Under the pieces are notes generated by a model. The model had not been told where the DNA came from. It saw only the letters and a list, made by a program, of their open reading frames with translations, and searched no databases. A program made the translations under genes and the position numbers. From Thermodesulfobacteriota bacterium (lineage in GTDB: Bacteria > Desulfobacterota_D > UBA1144 > Nemesobacterales > UBA2774), in the NCBI GenBank assembly GCA_040754335.1, contig JBFMCV010000002.1, forward strand, positions 579,990 to 643,989: DNA of 64,000 nt. The letters run 5' to 3'. Each line of letters begins with the position of its first letter. The first letter of the stretch is position 1. This document shows, one piece after another, positions 34,973 through 43,593 of this stretch.

Positions 34973-35608
34973 ATGAAGCGGAGCGGAATGATTCATGGAG
35001 CGTTGATAGTGCTGGGCATCGGGTCCATGCTGCTGTGGGCGCACGCGGGAGCCGGGGCGGCGGAGGCGCAGGCCGGGAAGAAAGCCCCGGAATTTGCGTT
35101 CACGGACATAGAGGGGACGCAGGCGAAGCTATCAGATTTCAGGGGGAAGTACGTCGTGGTCGAGTGGTTCAATCACGGGTGCCCGTTCGTCGGAAAGCAC
35201 TACAAGAGCGACAAGATGCAGGACCTCCAGAGGAAGTACACCGAGGCCGGCGTCGTGTGGATAGCGGTGAACTCGACAAGCGACGGGCACGACAACTACA
35301 GGGACGCAGAGACATCGAAGAAGGAGGCAGAGACGAAGGGGACTTCCGCCACTTACATCGTGCTCGATCCCTCGGGGGAGATAGGGAAGCTCTACGGCGC
35401 GAAGACGACGCCTGACATATTCATCATAAATCCGGAAGGGGTGATCATTTATACGGGCGCAGCGGACAGCATCAATTCGACGGACACCGGGGATATAGAG
35501 AAGGCGACCAACTACATCGACAAGGCGCTCACCGAAGCGCTCGCGGGGAAGCCCGTCACGACGCCCGAGACGAAGCCCTACGGGTGCAGCGTGAAGTATA
35601 AGGAGTAG
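34973..35608 (+). CDS. exported thioredoxin-fold (AhpC/TSA-like) protein
   Basis: A 211-residue precursor; signal peptide to about residue 30. Redoxin fold with APEFAFTDIEGTQAKLSDFRGKYVVVEWFNHGCPFVGKHY: a lone cysteine (Cys70) where resolvases have CxxC, matching the GCPFVxKHY subgroup. A second cysteine sits near the C-terminus (KPYGCSVKYKE, about 205). It may act as a one-cysteine peroxiredoxin or metal/haem chaperone; not settled. AAGGAG lies 10 bp before the ATG. It is periplasmic and monocistronic. Confidence 0.85.
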   Translation: MKRSGMIHGALIVLGIGSMLLWAHAGAGAAEAQAGKKAPEFAFTDIEGTQAKLSDFRGKYVVVEWFNHGCPFVGKHYKSDKMQDLQRKYTEAGVVWIAVNSTSDGHDNYRDAETSKKEAETKGTSATYIVLDPSGEIGKLYGAKTTPDIFIINPEGVIIYTGAADSINSTDTGDIEKATNYIDKALTEALAGKPVTTPETKPYGCSVKYKE

Positions 35609-36209
35609 GGGGATTGGCAGTTTTGCGCATGTCTGGAGAAGGCTTTCTTGATTGAATGAATAATAATGTACACCCCCACCCGAACAATTTTGGCTTAGGC
35701 AACTTAGTCCCGGAAGTTTATGGGCTTCAGTAACGTTGCTGAGATAGCGACCAGTTGCTCGCTTGCTTGCAACTGTCCCCCCTTGTTAGGGGGAGGGAAT
35801 TATCAAGAGGACGAACGGGTGAGGTGCGGGCGTAGAGAGACATAACCCGTCCATGCTTCGATCCTTCGACGGGCTCAGGACAGGCTAAGCTCAGCACGAA
35901 CGGGTTTTGTTATCGCGGCTGGAAGCCGCTCCTACGGATTTAAAAGACGAGATTCCCGATCGGTTCCTGAACCATCTCCTGAATACTGAATCAAGTTCAG
36001 CACAGGCTTGTTTCAGGATCTATTCAGGAAAGCCGCTCCTACAAAATTAATCTAAATTAGAAAGGCGATTAAATTTTCGGGAATGACAAATTAAATAATT
36101 CTCTCTGACCCTCCCACGAGTGTTCGTATTGATTAGCCGAGATAAATAAATTGTGTAAAATAATTTCTATTGTCTCACGCGGCGGGCACGAGAAGGGAGC
36201 TTGTGGAGA
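35609..36209. repeat. hairpin-repeat cluster
   Basis: Holds HP-B enclosing HP-I (about 35668-35803; tip stem CAGTTGC/GCAACTG), HP-H (about 35860-35905), HP-D (about 35914-35937), HP-F/HP-G with HP-D remnants (about 35950-36060). Confidence 0.65.
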
Positions 36210-36659
36210 ATGGACGGCACGGAGCTTTTCGACAGACACCTGAAAGAGCACACGGCGAACGGCAACATACATCCGGGCGAGAACTGGTACGAGCGCGATT
36301 TCCGGGAAGGCGAGCACATATTGGGCGGATTCAGCGACCTCGACTGGCACTCGCTCAAGAAGATGTTCGGGCAGAGGACTCACATATGGCAGGAGGCCTG
36401 CGTATACGTGCTGGGCGAGTCGGGCTACCCGGGGTCGGCGAATATGCTCGCGGACATTTTCGTGAGGGGCCAGGACAATATATCCTGCTACTCCTCGGTA
36501 TTCCTCGCGGAGCAGAACCTCGACACGTTCCCCGATGAAACGAAGCGCCAGATCAGGCTGAGGGCGCACGACCTGTTCAAGGACGGGAAGTACAAGCAGT
36601 TCGGCGACCACTACCGCATACACCTCGAGAATATTCGCGAGAAGCTGAGGCCTGTTTAG
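36210..36659 (+). CDS. hypothetical helical protein
   Basis: A 149-residue soluble protein rich in Trp, His and Asp, predicted mostly helical (HSLKKMFGQRTHIWQEACVYVLGESG, SANMLADIFVRGQDNIS, FPDETKRQIRLRAHDLFKDG). The evenly spaced helices could be HEAT-like repeats. No signal peptide or membrane segment, and no family recognised. The ATG at 36210 has GGGAG about 12 bp upstream; a TTG three codons earlier is less likely. It is monocistronic. Confidence 0.55.
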   Translation: MDGTELFDRHLKEHTANGNIHPGENWYERDFREGEHILGGFSDLDWHSLKKMFGQRTHIWQEACVYVLGESGYPGSANMLADIFVRGQDNISCYSSVFLAEQNLDTFPDETKRQIRLRAHDLFKDGKYKQFGDHYRIHLENIREKLRPV

Positions 36660-37376
36660 GGGAGGGCCCACCTCACGGTTCTTGTCGGGACTGTTGCTCG
36701 GAAATAGCGCAATGAAAAGATGAGATCCTGAATCAAGTTCAGGACAGGCGGGAATGACAGAAAAGATAAATCCTCCCTAACCCTCCTTTTTCTAAGGAGG
36801 GAATTAAAGGAATCGCGGCTGGAAGCCGCTCCTACAAATTTTAAAAATGGGATTCTGAAACGATCCCGGATCACGTCCGGGACATGGTTCAGGACATGGT
36901 TAAGGATGACAGAATCAAGAAGATGGATTTCTCCCGTTGGTCGAAATGACGAGATAAGGATGAGATTGCCACGGTCGCGGAAAGCGCTCCCTCGCAAAGA
37001 CAGGATAAATTTATACGTCCTTCGACAGGCTCAGGACGAACGGTATGGTTAAGTTGAGGGATTAAGCAGCGGAGATGGAGGGAACCGTAGATTCACACAA
37101 CGTGTGCACGGGGGAAAATATTTGTGGTATCCGGGAAAGGTGTGGGGTAATCTTTTAACCGGAAATAGATTTAGCAGAAAACCGCGTTACACATCAGACT
37201 GAAAATTTCCTGCGTTCCTATCCCGGGTCCGTTCCCTCCACCTACCGCCATCTTGGATTCCAGGATGGAACGCAGGACCAAAAAGAGCCCGATCCCGCAA
37301 ACCTGTAAATTATTATACTTGCATCAGTCTCAGGGACACGAACCAGGGGTTGTTTTTAAATATCGGACGGGGGATG
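36660..37376. repeat. repeat cluster then unique inverted repeat
   Basis: Up to about 37060: HP-G, HP-C, HP-D (about 36813-36836), HP-G, HP-E, HP-H. From 37160 the sequence is unique. CCTGCGTTCC (37209-37218) and GGAACGCAGG (37267-37276) form a 10-bp inverted repeat extended by ATCC/GGAT. Confidence 0.65.
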
Positions 37377-37405
37377 TTCAAAAACGAAGAAAAATGATTT
37401 AATAT
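37377..37405 (+). promoter_or_regulatory. promoter of a candidate ncRNA
   Basis: TTCAAA (37377-37382), 17 bp, TAATAT (37400-37405); transcript start expected near 37412. Confidence 0.5.
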
Positions 37406-37411
37406 AGAGTG

Positions 37412-37527
37412 AGGCAGGATATGTTATGTAATGTCGTTAAAGAGCGCAATTAACAAAGGGTATGGGCAACCCTAATTGCGGCATTCGAGTGCTGCCTGGC
37501 TTAACGGCCCGGGCAGCACTTTTTTTC
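37412..37527 (+). ncRNA. candidate structured small RNA with terminator
   Basis: About 115 nt. Hairpin 1: CGCAATTA (37445-37452) with TAATTGCG (37473-37480), inner GGGT/ACCC. Hairpin 2: AGTGCTGCC (37488-37496) with GGCAGCACT (37512-37520), then T7, a textbook terminator. There is no ORF and no following gene for over 200 bp, and no HP-repeat sequence. I do not recognise a known RNA family; a leader or riboswitch for the gene at 37742 is unlikely because of the terminator and distance. Confidence 0.55.
37488..37526 (+). terminator. strong Rho-independent terminator
   Basis: 9-bp GC-rich stem (AGTGCTGCC/GGCAGCACT) followed by seven T. Confidence 0.85.
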
Positions 37528-37741
37528 TCCCCTCAAATCGCATGAACCCGGCCCGCGGATTTCGGCCAAAACGGATAAATACGCATGATACGGAAATGCT
37601 GCGGGGTCGTTCTCTCCATTTGTCCGCACCGCTTTAATTTGTTATGGCGTGAGAATTATTATACGGTATAGTATTAGTGGATATTCATTTACAGTATTGA
37701 TAGTTGGTTTGAGTGCTTTGGCAAGATTTAGGAGGGGATAT

Positions 37742-38065
37742 ATGAAATATCTTGTTATGGGGACCGAGGGCCCCGGGTATTTTTCGCCCGAGGAGGAAGT
37801 AGAGGTCCTCGAAAGCGTGGTTATACCCGCTTTCGACGAGCTAAAGGATCTTGAGGACGAGGGGACTATAGTAGGGGGTCTCCCGGTCGGCGACCGCGCG
37901 TTCGTATTCGTCGCGGAGGCCGATTCTCACGACGATCTCGACCGGATGCTGAGGTCGCTTCCCATCTGGGGGGTGCTGGAGTGGGAGGTTACCCCGCTTC
38001 AGGACTTCGAAGCGAGGGCGAGACAGGAAAGGGGAATTCTCAAGAGCTTGAAAGCGGAAGGCTGA
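37742..38065 (+). CDS. muconolactone isomerase-like (ferredoxin-fold) protein
   Basis: A 107-residue soluble protein with the alpha+beta dimeric barrel pattern: KYLVMGTEGPG, a helix PEEEVEVLESVVIPAFDELKDLE, then GGLPVGDRAFVFVAEADSHDDLDRMLRSLPIWGVLEWEVTPL. This fits the muconolactone delta-isomerase-like/YciI-type group; the true substrate is unknown. AGGAGG is 6 bp before the ATG. Upstream codons in the frame are discounted. Confidence 0.75.
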   Translation: MKYLVMGTEGPGYFSPEEEVEVLESVVIPAFDELKDLEDEGTIVGGLPVGDRAFVFVAEADSHDDLDRMLRSLPIWGVLEWEVTPLQDFEARARQERGILKSLKAEG

Positions 38066-38343
38066 TATTCAGGTTTGTTTGTCAATACAATTTCGAATTC
38101 AACCGATCGTTACTTATTGCGCGCGCTCTCTTGATACTCGAACTGAACCACTTGCGGGATTTCAATACACATAACGGAAACGACGAACATTAGCACGCGT
38201 ATTTTCCGCCGGTCTAAACTGTTTTGACAAGCTTGATTTCAATCCGCCGGCTCCGGCTGCCGTAAAGCCGGATTAGGTGAATCTTCCGATCACGCGGGAC
38301 GGCGGCGCTGTCCTGCGCAAAGGCTAGCTGCGCCCGGGGTTTC
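38066..38343. other. gap without recognised genes
   Basis: Shows GC-rich inverted repeats such as CCGGCT/AGCCGG (about 38249-38271) and GGCGGCG...CTGCGCCC. It has none of the common HP repeats. No promoter or terminator was convincing. Confidence 0.5.
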
Positions 38344-38541
38344 TCAGGGCGTCTTTTTACTCTTCTCGATGAACTTCTGCCAGTGGGAGGGGAGCTCGTC
38401 CTCAATGAGATGCGCGCCGTCCGCGCAGTGCCCGCACACCCCGCATTCGGCGCATTCGTCGAGTCCTATTATGCACTCTTCGGGGCAGCGGCCCGCGGGC
38501 TTGTCCGCGGCTGACGGGGTGGTTTGTTTTTTGTCGGTCAT
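38344..38541 (-). CDS. small Cys-rich protein
   Basis: A 65-residue soluble protein with seven cysteines packed in GRCPEECIIGLDECAECGVCGHC (about 20-42), then an acidic helix ending IEKSKKTP. The CxxxC, CxxC, CxxC spacing suggests zinc or iron-sulphur binding. No signal peptide. ATG 38541 is one of two close candidates (other at 38550); neither has a strong ribosome site. Ferredoxin-like electron transfer is possible but not supported by spacing. Confidence 0.55.
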   Translation of the reverse strand: MTDKKQTTPSAADKPAGRCPEECIIGLDECAECGVCGHCADGAHLIEDELPSHWQKFIEKSKKTP

Positions 38542-38914
38542 TTCGGGCATATCTGATAGATTAGCATAATTCTGCGTGCGTGTCTCGGTTATGCTTCTGC
38601 ACAGGTTACGGCTTAGATTTCCTATCCCTCCCGCATCACCTGAAAGGAAAAAGCAAGGCATCTTTTATTTCTTCTTTTCCCGTATGAAAAGGCACACGTA
38701 ATGTGTTTTATGAGAAGACAAAGAAAAGAGAAAGGCTATTTTTTATCCTACTTTTCCTTGATGAAAAGTAGCAAAAATCATCCGACTACATAATTTGCTA
38801 AAAATCTTGTGTTTAAGCTAAAATCTTTCAAATGGGAAGCTGAAAGATTTTCACGCTTAAACACGCGATTTTCTTAACGCAAATTCTGTAATGTCGGGAG
38901 ATGAGAAAGAACAA
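38542..38914. repeat. gap with HP-A copy
   Basis: Holds two CTTCTTTTC-type hairpin halves (about 38665-38770) and HP-A copy 6 (38789-38898). No gene is seen. Confidence 0.65.
38789..38898. repeat. HP-A long hairpin, copy 6
   Basis: Outer arms CATAATTTGC and GCAAATTCTG, middle GTTTAAGC/GCTTAAAC, inner AAATCTTTCA/TGAAAGATTT, ending TAATGTCGGG. Confidence 0.8.
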
Positions 38915-40345
38915 TCAGGTGCCGGAGATTTTTTCGGCGAGGGACTTGCGCTCGTCGATGTCGTACTTGCGCATGATCTCGAGGCGCGTGGCCTCGGGAG
39001 ATCCGCCGCCGGATATGCTTATCACGGAATACCAGCCGCCCTGGTAGGAAGCCGTTATGTCCTCGAGCAGCCTCGCGACTGAGAGCCTGTAGTCCGCCGG
39101 TATGTCTTCCCGGCCCTGGAGATACCTGGCGAGCCTCTCGCCCGCGGCGGGGGCTTCCATGTCTTCCGGGTAGGGGGACGCGACGAGTATGCCGCCCGCG
39201 GTATCGTGGACTATCCTGAACATATCGTAAATGTGCACGCCCTGGAGCAGCTTCCCGATGTTGGAATACACGGGGTCGGGGATGAAATTGCCGGCGCGGG
39301 TCTCCTTTCCGAATACGGACGCCGTGACTCCGCACGCGTATGAGGACTCGACATACTTGATGAGGTCGGAGATCTTGTCTCTCACGTGCCCTGTCTTCCG
39401 AGGGTCGAGGCCGTTCGCTTCGGCGAGCGCCGCGGACGCGCCGATGAGCATGTCTCCCAGGCCGGCGCGCGCTCCGATGCATGAGACCCTATGGTGCGTG
39501 GCGAAGCTCTCCGTGAGCGAGCCCGCCATCTCCCACTCGCCCGCGAGGAAGACCCTCTCCCACGGCACGAACACGTCGTCGAAGAGGATCTGCGCCGTCG
39601 CCTGCCCGTAGCGGGACGTGAGCGGGGCGCCCGATTCTCCGGGCCTTCCGGCCTGGCGTGAGACGAGCTCGACGCCTTCGGTGTCTATAGGTATGGCGAA
39701 CGACAGGGCGTAGTCTTCGTCCTCGGCCGTCATGCCGCGGGTGGGGAGTACGATTATTTCGTGGGTGTACGGAGCGCCCGTGACTATGGCCTTGATGCCT
39801 CTCACCTTGATGCCGTCGTCGTCGCGGCCGACGATGCGGAGGTAGAGGTCGGGGTCGTGCTGCTCGTGGGGGCGCCTGGAGCGGTCTCCCTTGGCGTCGG
39901 TCATGGCTACGCACGTCGTGAGGTCCGCGTCCTGGAGGTATTCGAGATAGGTGAGGAACTTCACATGATAGTCCGTGCCGAAGTGGAGGTCGGTGTTGTG
40001 GGTCGTCTCGTAGAGCGCGTTCAGTGCGTCGTGGCAGAGGTAGCGCTGGGCGCACCCGGTCTCGCGACAGAGCAGGCGCACCATTTCGAGCTTTTTGAGG
40101 AGGTCGTTCTGGGCGGTGTTGATGTGCAGCAGCCGGTTGACCTTCCTGCCAGTGACGTGCGAGACGGCGGTCATCGTGTCCGAATACTCGGGAAGGAGCG
40201 CGAACTCGTACGTGACCGAGACCGCGTTTATGCCGGGCTCGAGCAGAGGCTCATCAGGGACGCTCTCTATGCGTTTGCCCCTGATGTAGACGACCGGGTC
40301 GAGCTCTCTGAGGCTCTCTACGTATTCTTCCGGGGTCTTGAGCAC
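38915..40345 (-). CDS. 4-hydroxyphenylacetate 3-hydroxylase (HpaB)-family flavoprotein
   Basis: A 476-residue FAD-dependent protein. MTDAKGDRSRRPHEQHDPDLYLRIV, VRGIKAIVTGAPYTHEIIVLPTRGM and AIPIDTEGVELVSRQ are hallmarks of the family that includes HpaB and 4-hydroxybutyryl-CoA dehydratase (AbfD). AbfD holds a [4Fe-4S] cluster with Cys99, Cys103, His292 and Cys299; here the corresponding cysteines are absent or shifted (CAQRYLC; HRVSCIGA with no Cys seven after His), so a monooxygenase-type or unknown role is likelier. It is monocistronic. Confidence 0.85.
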   Translation of the reverse strand: MLKTPEEYVESLRELDPVVYIRGKRIESVPDEPLLEPGINAVSVTYEFALLPEYSDTMTAVSHVTGRKVNRLLHINTAQNDLLKKLEMVRLLCRETGCAQRYLCHDALNALYETTHNTDLHFGTDYHVKFLTYLEYLQDADLTTCVAMTDAKGDRSRRPHEQHDPDLYLRIVGRDDDGIKVRGIKAIVTGAPYTHEIIVLPTRGMTAEDEDYALSFAIPIDTEGVELVSRQAGRPGESGAPLTSRYGQATAQILFDDVFVPWERVFLAGEWEMAGSLTESFATHHRVSCIGARAGLGDMLIGASAALAEANGLDPRKTGHVRDKISDLIKYVESSYACGVTASVFGKETRAGNFIPDPVYSNIGKLLQGVHIYDMFRIVHDTAGGILVASPYPEDMEAPAAGERLARYLQGREDIPADYRLSVARLLEDITASYQGGWYSVISISGGGSPEATRLEIMRKYDIDERKSLAEKISGT

Positions 40346-40896
40346 GGGCGTTTTCTCCCTTGTCAGGCGAGGCGCGGAACGTTAAGTGCGCCTATCTAGA
40401 GATAGTCTCATAAAGGGGGGGCTGTGTCAATCGGGGGGTGGTCTGTGTGCGTATTATGGGGAAGAAAAGGCTTTCTAGTATGATAAGAATACTAAGGTAA
40501 ACCCCCCACCCGAACCCTCCCCCTCAAGGGGGGAGGGAATTTATTTGCGGTTACTGATCCGCCGCCGATTCTGTGAATGTCGGGAAAGGCTACGTCCTTC
40601 GACCCTTCGTCCTTCGACAGGCTCAGGATGAACGGAGCTCAGGACAGGCTCGCAGATTAGTATTATCAGGGCTCCATTGTCTGGCGAAAGCTGAGGAGTA
40701 ACAGAGTAATCATATATGAGCGCAGATTCTGCGCCTCAGAACGAACGGGTTGGGTTGAACAGATTGATTGAAGGCACACCCTCATCATATCCCCCTTCAC
40801 CGAGGCTTCGGGGGACAAGCCCTCCCCCCTCCTGTTGAGGGGGAGGGAAAAAATTTATGATGTGTAGATAATAAGGATTGAAGCCGATATGGTTTA
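40346..40896. repeat. hairpin-repeat cluster
   Basis: Holds HP-B (about 40496-40542), an extended HP-H unit (about 40590-40752) ending in GCGCAGATTCTGCGCC, and HP-B (about 40786-40848). No gene is seen. Confidence 0.7.
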
Positions 40897-41325
40897 TCAG
40901 AGGCGGGGGCGTTCGCTCTCGATTATGGAGGCGACGTCGGACATCTCCCTGCCCAGAAGATAGATAACGTCGTCGAGGGTGATGATCCCTTTTATCGCTC
41001 CGTTATCGTCCACGATCGGGAAGCGGCGGACGCTGCTCCCGCTCTCCTTTATCTGCTCGAGCGCGTCATATAAGCCCGTGCTCTGCTTGAGCGTTACGAC
41101 CTCCAAGGACATGATATCGCCGACCGAGCATTCGGCCGGGTTGAGTTTTTTATTGACCACCCTGAGCACGACGTCCCTGTCCGTGACTATGCCGACCGGC
41201 CTGTCGTTCTGTATGACTACTACGCTGCCTACGTTCATTTCCTCCATCATCTCGGTCGCTTCGAGCACCCTGGTGTTGACATCGACGCAAACTATCTCTC
41301 TCCTGCATAGTGATTCGAGACTCAT
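40897..41325 (-). CDS. two-CBS-domain protein
   Basis: A 142-residue soluble protein made of two CBS repeats: VLEATEMMEEMNVGSVVVIQNDRPVGIVTDRDVV and DALEQIKESGSSVRRFPIVDDNGAIKGIITLDDVI. CBS pairs bind adenine nucleotides (AMP, ATP, NAD) and regulate other proteins. AAAGGAGG, 10 bp before the ATG at 41325, fixes the start. The upstream open frame (to 41550) lies in the divergent promoter region. It is divergent from a GNAT gene. Confidence 0.9.
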   Translation of the reverse strand: MSLESLCRREIVCVDVNTRVLEATEMMEEMNVGSVVVIQNDRPVGIVTDRDVVLRVVNKKLNPAECSVGDIMSLEVVTLKQSTGLYDALEQIKESGSSVRRFPIVDDNGAIKGIITLDDVIYLLGREMSDVASIIESERPRL

Positions 41326-41575
41326 GTGTGTACCTCCTTTTATTATTTTAACATGCGGTGCGAGTAAGTCTTGTCCATATGTGCAATGATCGTGCCGCAT
41401 AGCCGCCGCCTCTGTAACCCGCCGGAGATATTGCTGATTTGTGCGTATTGCCCGTATCCGTGCGAGGCGCGCACGCCCTGCGGTGTCAGGAATCAGGACA
41501 TACGACGTTTGCGGACGGGCGGGTCCGCGGCAGAAAAAATGTTTACGCATACCGGGAAAAACCGGTCAAACTATA
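41326..41575. promoter_or_regulatory. divergent gap between CBS and GNAT genes
   Basis: No common HP repeat. Holds a GC-rich unique stretch and CCGGGAAAAACCGG-type inverted repeat near 41553. A TATAAT (41572-41577) overlaps the GNAT start codon, so it is unlikely to be that gene's promoter. Confidence 0.4.
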
Positions 41576-42088
41576 ATGGTGGCGGCAAGAGTCAGGAGGG
41601 AAGCCTCCGAGGATATACGGGATATATATAATATAAACCTCCGGGCGTTTGGAAGGGAGGACGAGGGGAGGCTGGTCGACAAACTCAGGGGAGCGGTGAG
41701 CCCTTTCATATCGCTCGTCGCCGAGGACGGGGACGGCGCTCTCACGGGGCACATACTGTTCTCTCCCGTGACGGTGGGAGATTCCCCGGTAAAGGCCGCC
41801 GGGCTCGGCCCCATGTCGGTGCTGCCGGAGCGTCAGGGGACGGGCACGGGCTCGGTGCTCATCAGGGAGGGACTCCGCGCGTGCGCCGGGGAAGGGGTAG
41901 GGGCGGTGTTTGTGCTGGGGCATCCGGAGTATTATTCCAGGTTCGGGTTCAGCCACGCCTCGGCCAGGGGGATCTACTGGAAGAGCGACGAGTTTGCGCC
42001 TTATTTCTTCGTGATAGAGCTGGTACAGGGCGCGCTCGACGGAGTGAGGGGGGAGGCTAGGTACCACGAGGCGTTCGATGAGGTTTGA
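41576..42088 (+). CDS. GNAT-family N-acetyltransferase
   Basis: A 170-residue soluble acetyltransferase. VRREASEDIRDIYNINLRAF begins the fold; LGPMSVLPERQGTGTGSVLIREGLRA is motif A with the Q/RxxGxG/A acetyl-CoA loop (RQGTGTG), and VFVLGHPEYYSRFGF is the N-terminal end of motif B. It resembles YhbS-like acetyltransferases; the substrate is unknown. There is no ribosome site before the ATG; the transcript may be leaderless. Confidence 0.88.
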   Translation: MVAARVRREASEDIRDIYNINLRAFGREDEGRLVDKLRGAVSPFISLVAEDGDGALTGHILFSPVTVGDSPVKAAGLGPMSVLPERQGTGTGSVLIREGLRACAGEGVGAVFVLGHPEYYSRFGFSHASARGIYWKSDEFAPYFFVIELVQGALDGVRGEARYHEAFDEV

Positions 42089-42566
42089 GGGGGGCGCTAA
42101 AACTTAAAAAATCCACCCTAACCCTCCTTTACAAAGGAGGGAATTAAAACAAAGGCAAAAGATAGATTTCTAGCCTGCGGCTCGAAATGACAAAATTAGG
42201 ATGAGATTGCCGCGCTTCCGGCTTCGTAAATAAACTACGCCGTGACAAGCTGCACATAAAGCCAAGAAAATGAGGGTACACCCCCACCCAAGCCCTCCCC
42301 CTCACTGACGTAAGGGGGAGGGGAAAGAATTAAAGGAATCGCGGCTGGAAGCCGCTTCTACGGGTGCGATGTAGCGTGAGATTGCCGCGGTCGCACAAAT
42401 CGCTCCCTCGCAAAGACAGATAAAAAGGAATCGCGGCTGGAAGCCGCTCCTACAGATTTAAAGGAAGATCCTGAAACAAGCCTGTGCTGAACTTGATTCA
42501 GTTTTCAGGACATGGTTCAGGATGACAAATACAGATTAGACACGTACACTCGGAAATATGCGTGTG
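42089..42566. repeat. hairpin-repeat cluster
   Basis: Holds HP-C (about 42105-42147), an ATTTCTAG/CGAAAT variant of the E/F/G frame, HP-E, HP-B (about 42273-42323), HP-D (about 42340-42362), HP-E, HP-D (about 42429-42452) and HP-G. Confidence 0.7.
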
Positions 42567-43430
42567 CTAGTAGGAGTCCTCGACGCGGCGGGGGAAGGTG
42601 AAGACGGAGTCTTCGAGCTCGGCGTTGAGCTCGACCGTCGAGACCTTGATTGTTTCGCTGTCCTCTCCGCCCTTGGTGTCGAACTTGAAGTAATAAGGGA
42701 TGAGCACGCCGCCCGTATCGATATACTGGTCGATGACCGTTGTCGAAGGAACGACTTTGCCATCCTGTTTCGTGGTCCCTTTGACCATGAACGGCAGGTA
42801 CGTCTTCGTGTCGATGTAGTAGTTGTCGACATTCCCGCTCTTGAACGTGACCTTGAGGTTGTAAGCCTCGCGGCCTTCCACGTATTCCTTTCCTATGAGC
42901 TCGACCTTGATCCCCTTGGATTTATAGTCGACGAGCGGGCCGTCGAAGTCGCATGTTTCGATGAGGCTCTGTTCGTCTTCGCCCTCGAGCACCTGGGGCT
43001 TGCTTCCCTCGGTCGTGGGGTTGAATTTCCACGCTTCCCTGCCGTCGTATGATTGTATGAAGTATATGTGGCCGAGGCTGAAGTCGATCCTGCATTTATC
43101 CGGGCGCTTGTAAACTATCGCCATCTGGAAGAGCTTGCCCATAGAATTCATCTTGCCCGTATATTTGAGGCTCTTGATGTCGTTCCACTTGTCCCGTCCG
43201 CCTATGGCGGTCAGGTATTTAGCCAGTATTGCGTCGACGTCCGCGTCCCCCGGAAGAGGGGCGGCTTTTTCCGGCTGAGCCGGCTCTTCGGGCGCGGCTT
43301 TTTGTGGAGGCGCCTCTTTCTCCGCTTCGGTCTTTGCCTGATCCGCTTCGTCGGCGCGCCTGCATGAGACCGCTCCCGCAAGTCCGATCATGGCCGCCAG
43401 CAACAACGTGAGATAGAAATTCCTTCGCAT
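42567..43430 (-). CDS. LolA-like outer-membrane lipoprotein
   Basis: A 287-residue precursor; lipobox LAGAVS-C23. A Pro/Ala/Glu-rich spacer (about 25-60) leads to a LolA/LolB-like half-barrel starting VDAILAKYLTAIGGRDKWNDIKSLKYTGK and including VYKRPDKCRIDF, IQSYDGREAWKFNP, and the strand EAYNLKVTFKSGNVDNYYIDTKTYLPF. Similar proteins bind hydrophobic ligands or sort lipoproteins; function is inference. CAGGAGC precedes the ATG. A paralogue lies at 44906. Confidence 0.82.
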   Translation of the reverse strand: MRRNFYLTLLLAAMIGLAGAVSCRRADEADQAKTEAEKEAPPQKAAPEEPAQPEKAAPLPGDADVDAILAKYLTAIGGRDKWNDIKSLKYTGKMNSMGKLFQMAIVYKRPDKCRIDFSLGHIYFIQSYDGREAWKFNPTTEGSKPQVLEGEDEQSLIETCDFDGPLVDYKSKGIKVELIGKEYVEGREAYNLKVTFKSGNVDNYYIDTKTYLPFMVKGTTKQDGKVVPSTTVIDQYIDTGGVLIPYYFKFDTKGGEDSETIKVSTVELNAELEDSVFTFPRRVEDSY

Positions 43431-43593
43431 ATGTCCGCTCCTGAATGTGTGTAGGTACGATAATGAAGATTATAGGATAAAGCGGGAATTACAATAGGAA
43501 TTTAAAGGATTTTCTTTGCCGGGGGAGGTCAAGACGGATACGGCCTCGTACGGGCTGTGCAAATAATAATGAAAAGCGCGAGGTATGAGCCGC

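Noticed and set aside
39761..40399. Plus-strand ORF opposite the HpaB-family gene
   Set aside because: Low-complexity, biased composition; the minus-strand protein is well conserved.
41441..41575. N-terminal extension of the GNAT protein
   Set aside because: The extension is Arg/Pro-rich, contains no fold element and overlaps the divergent promoter region.
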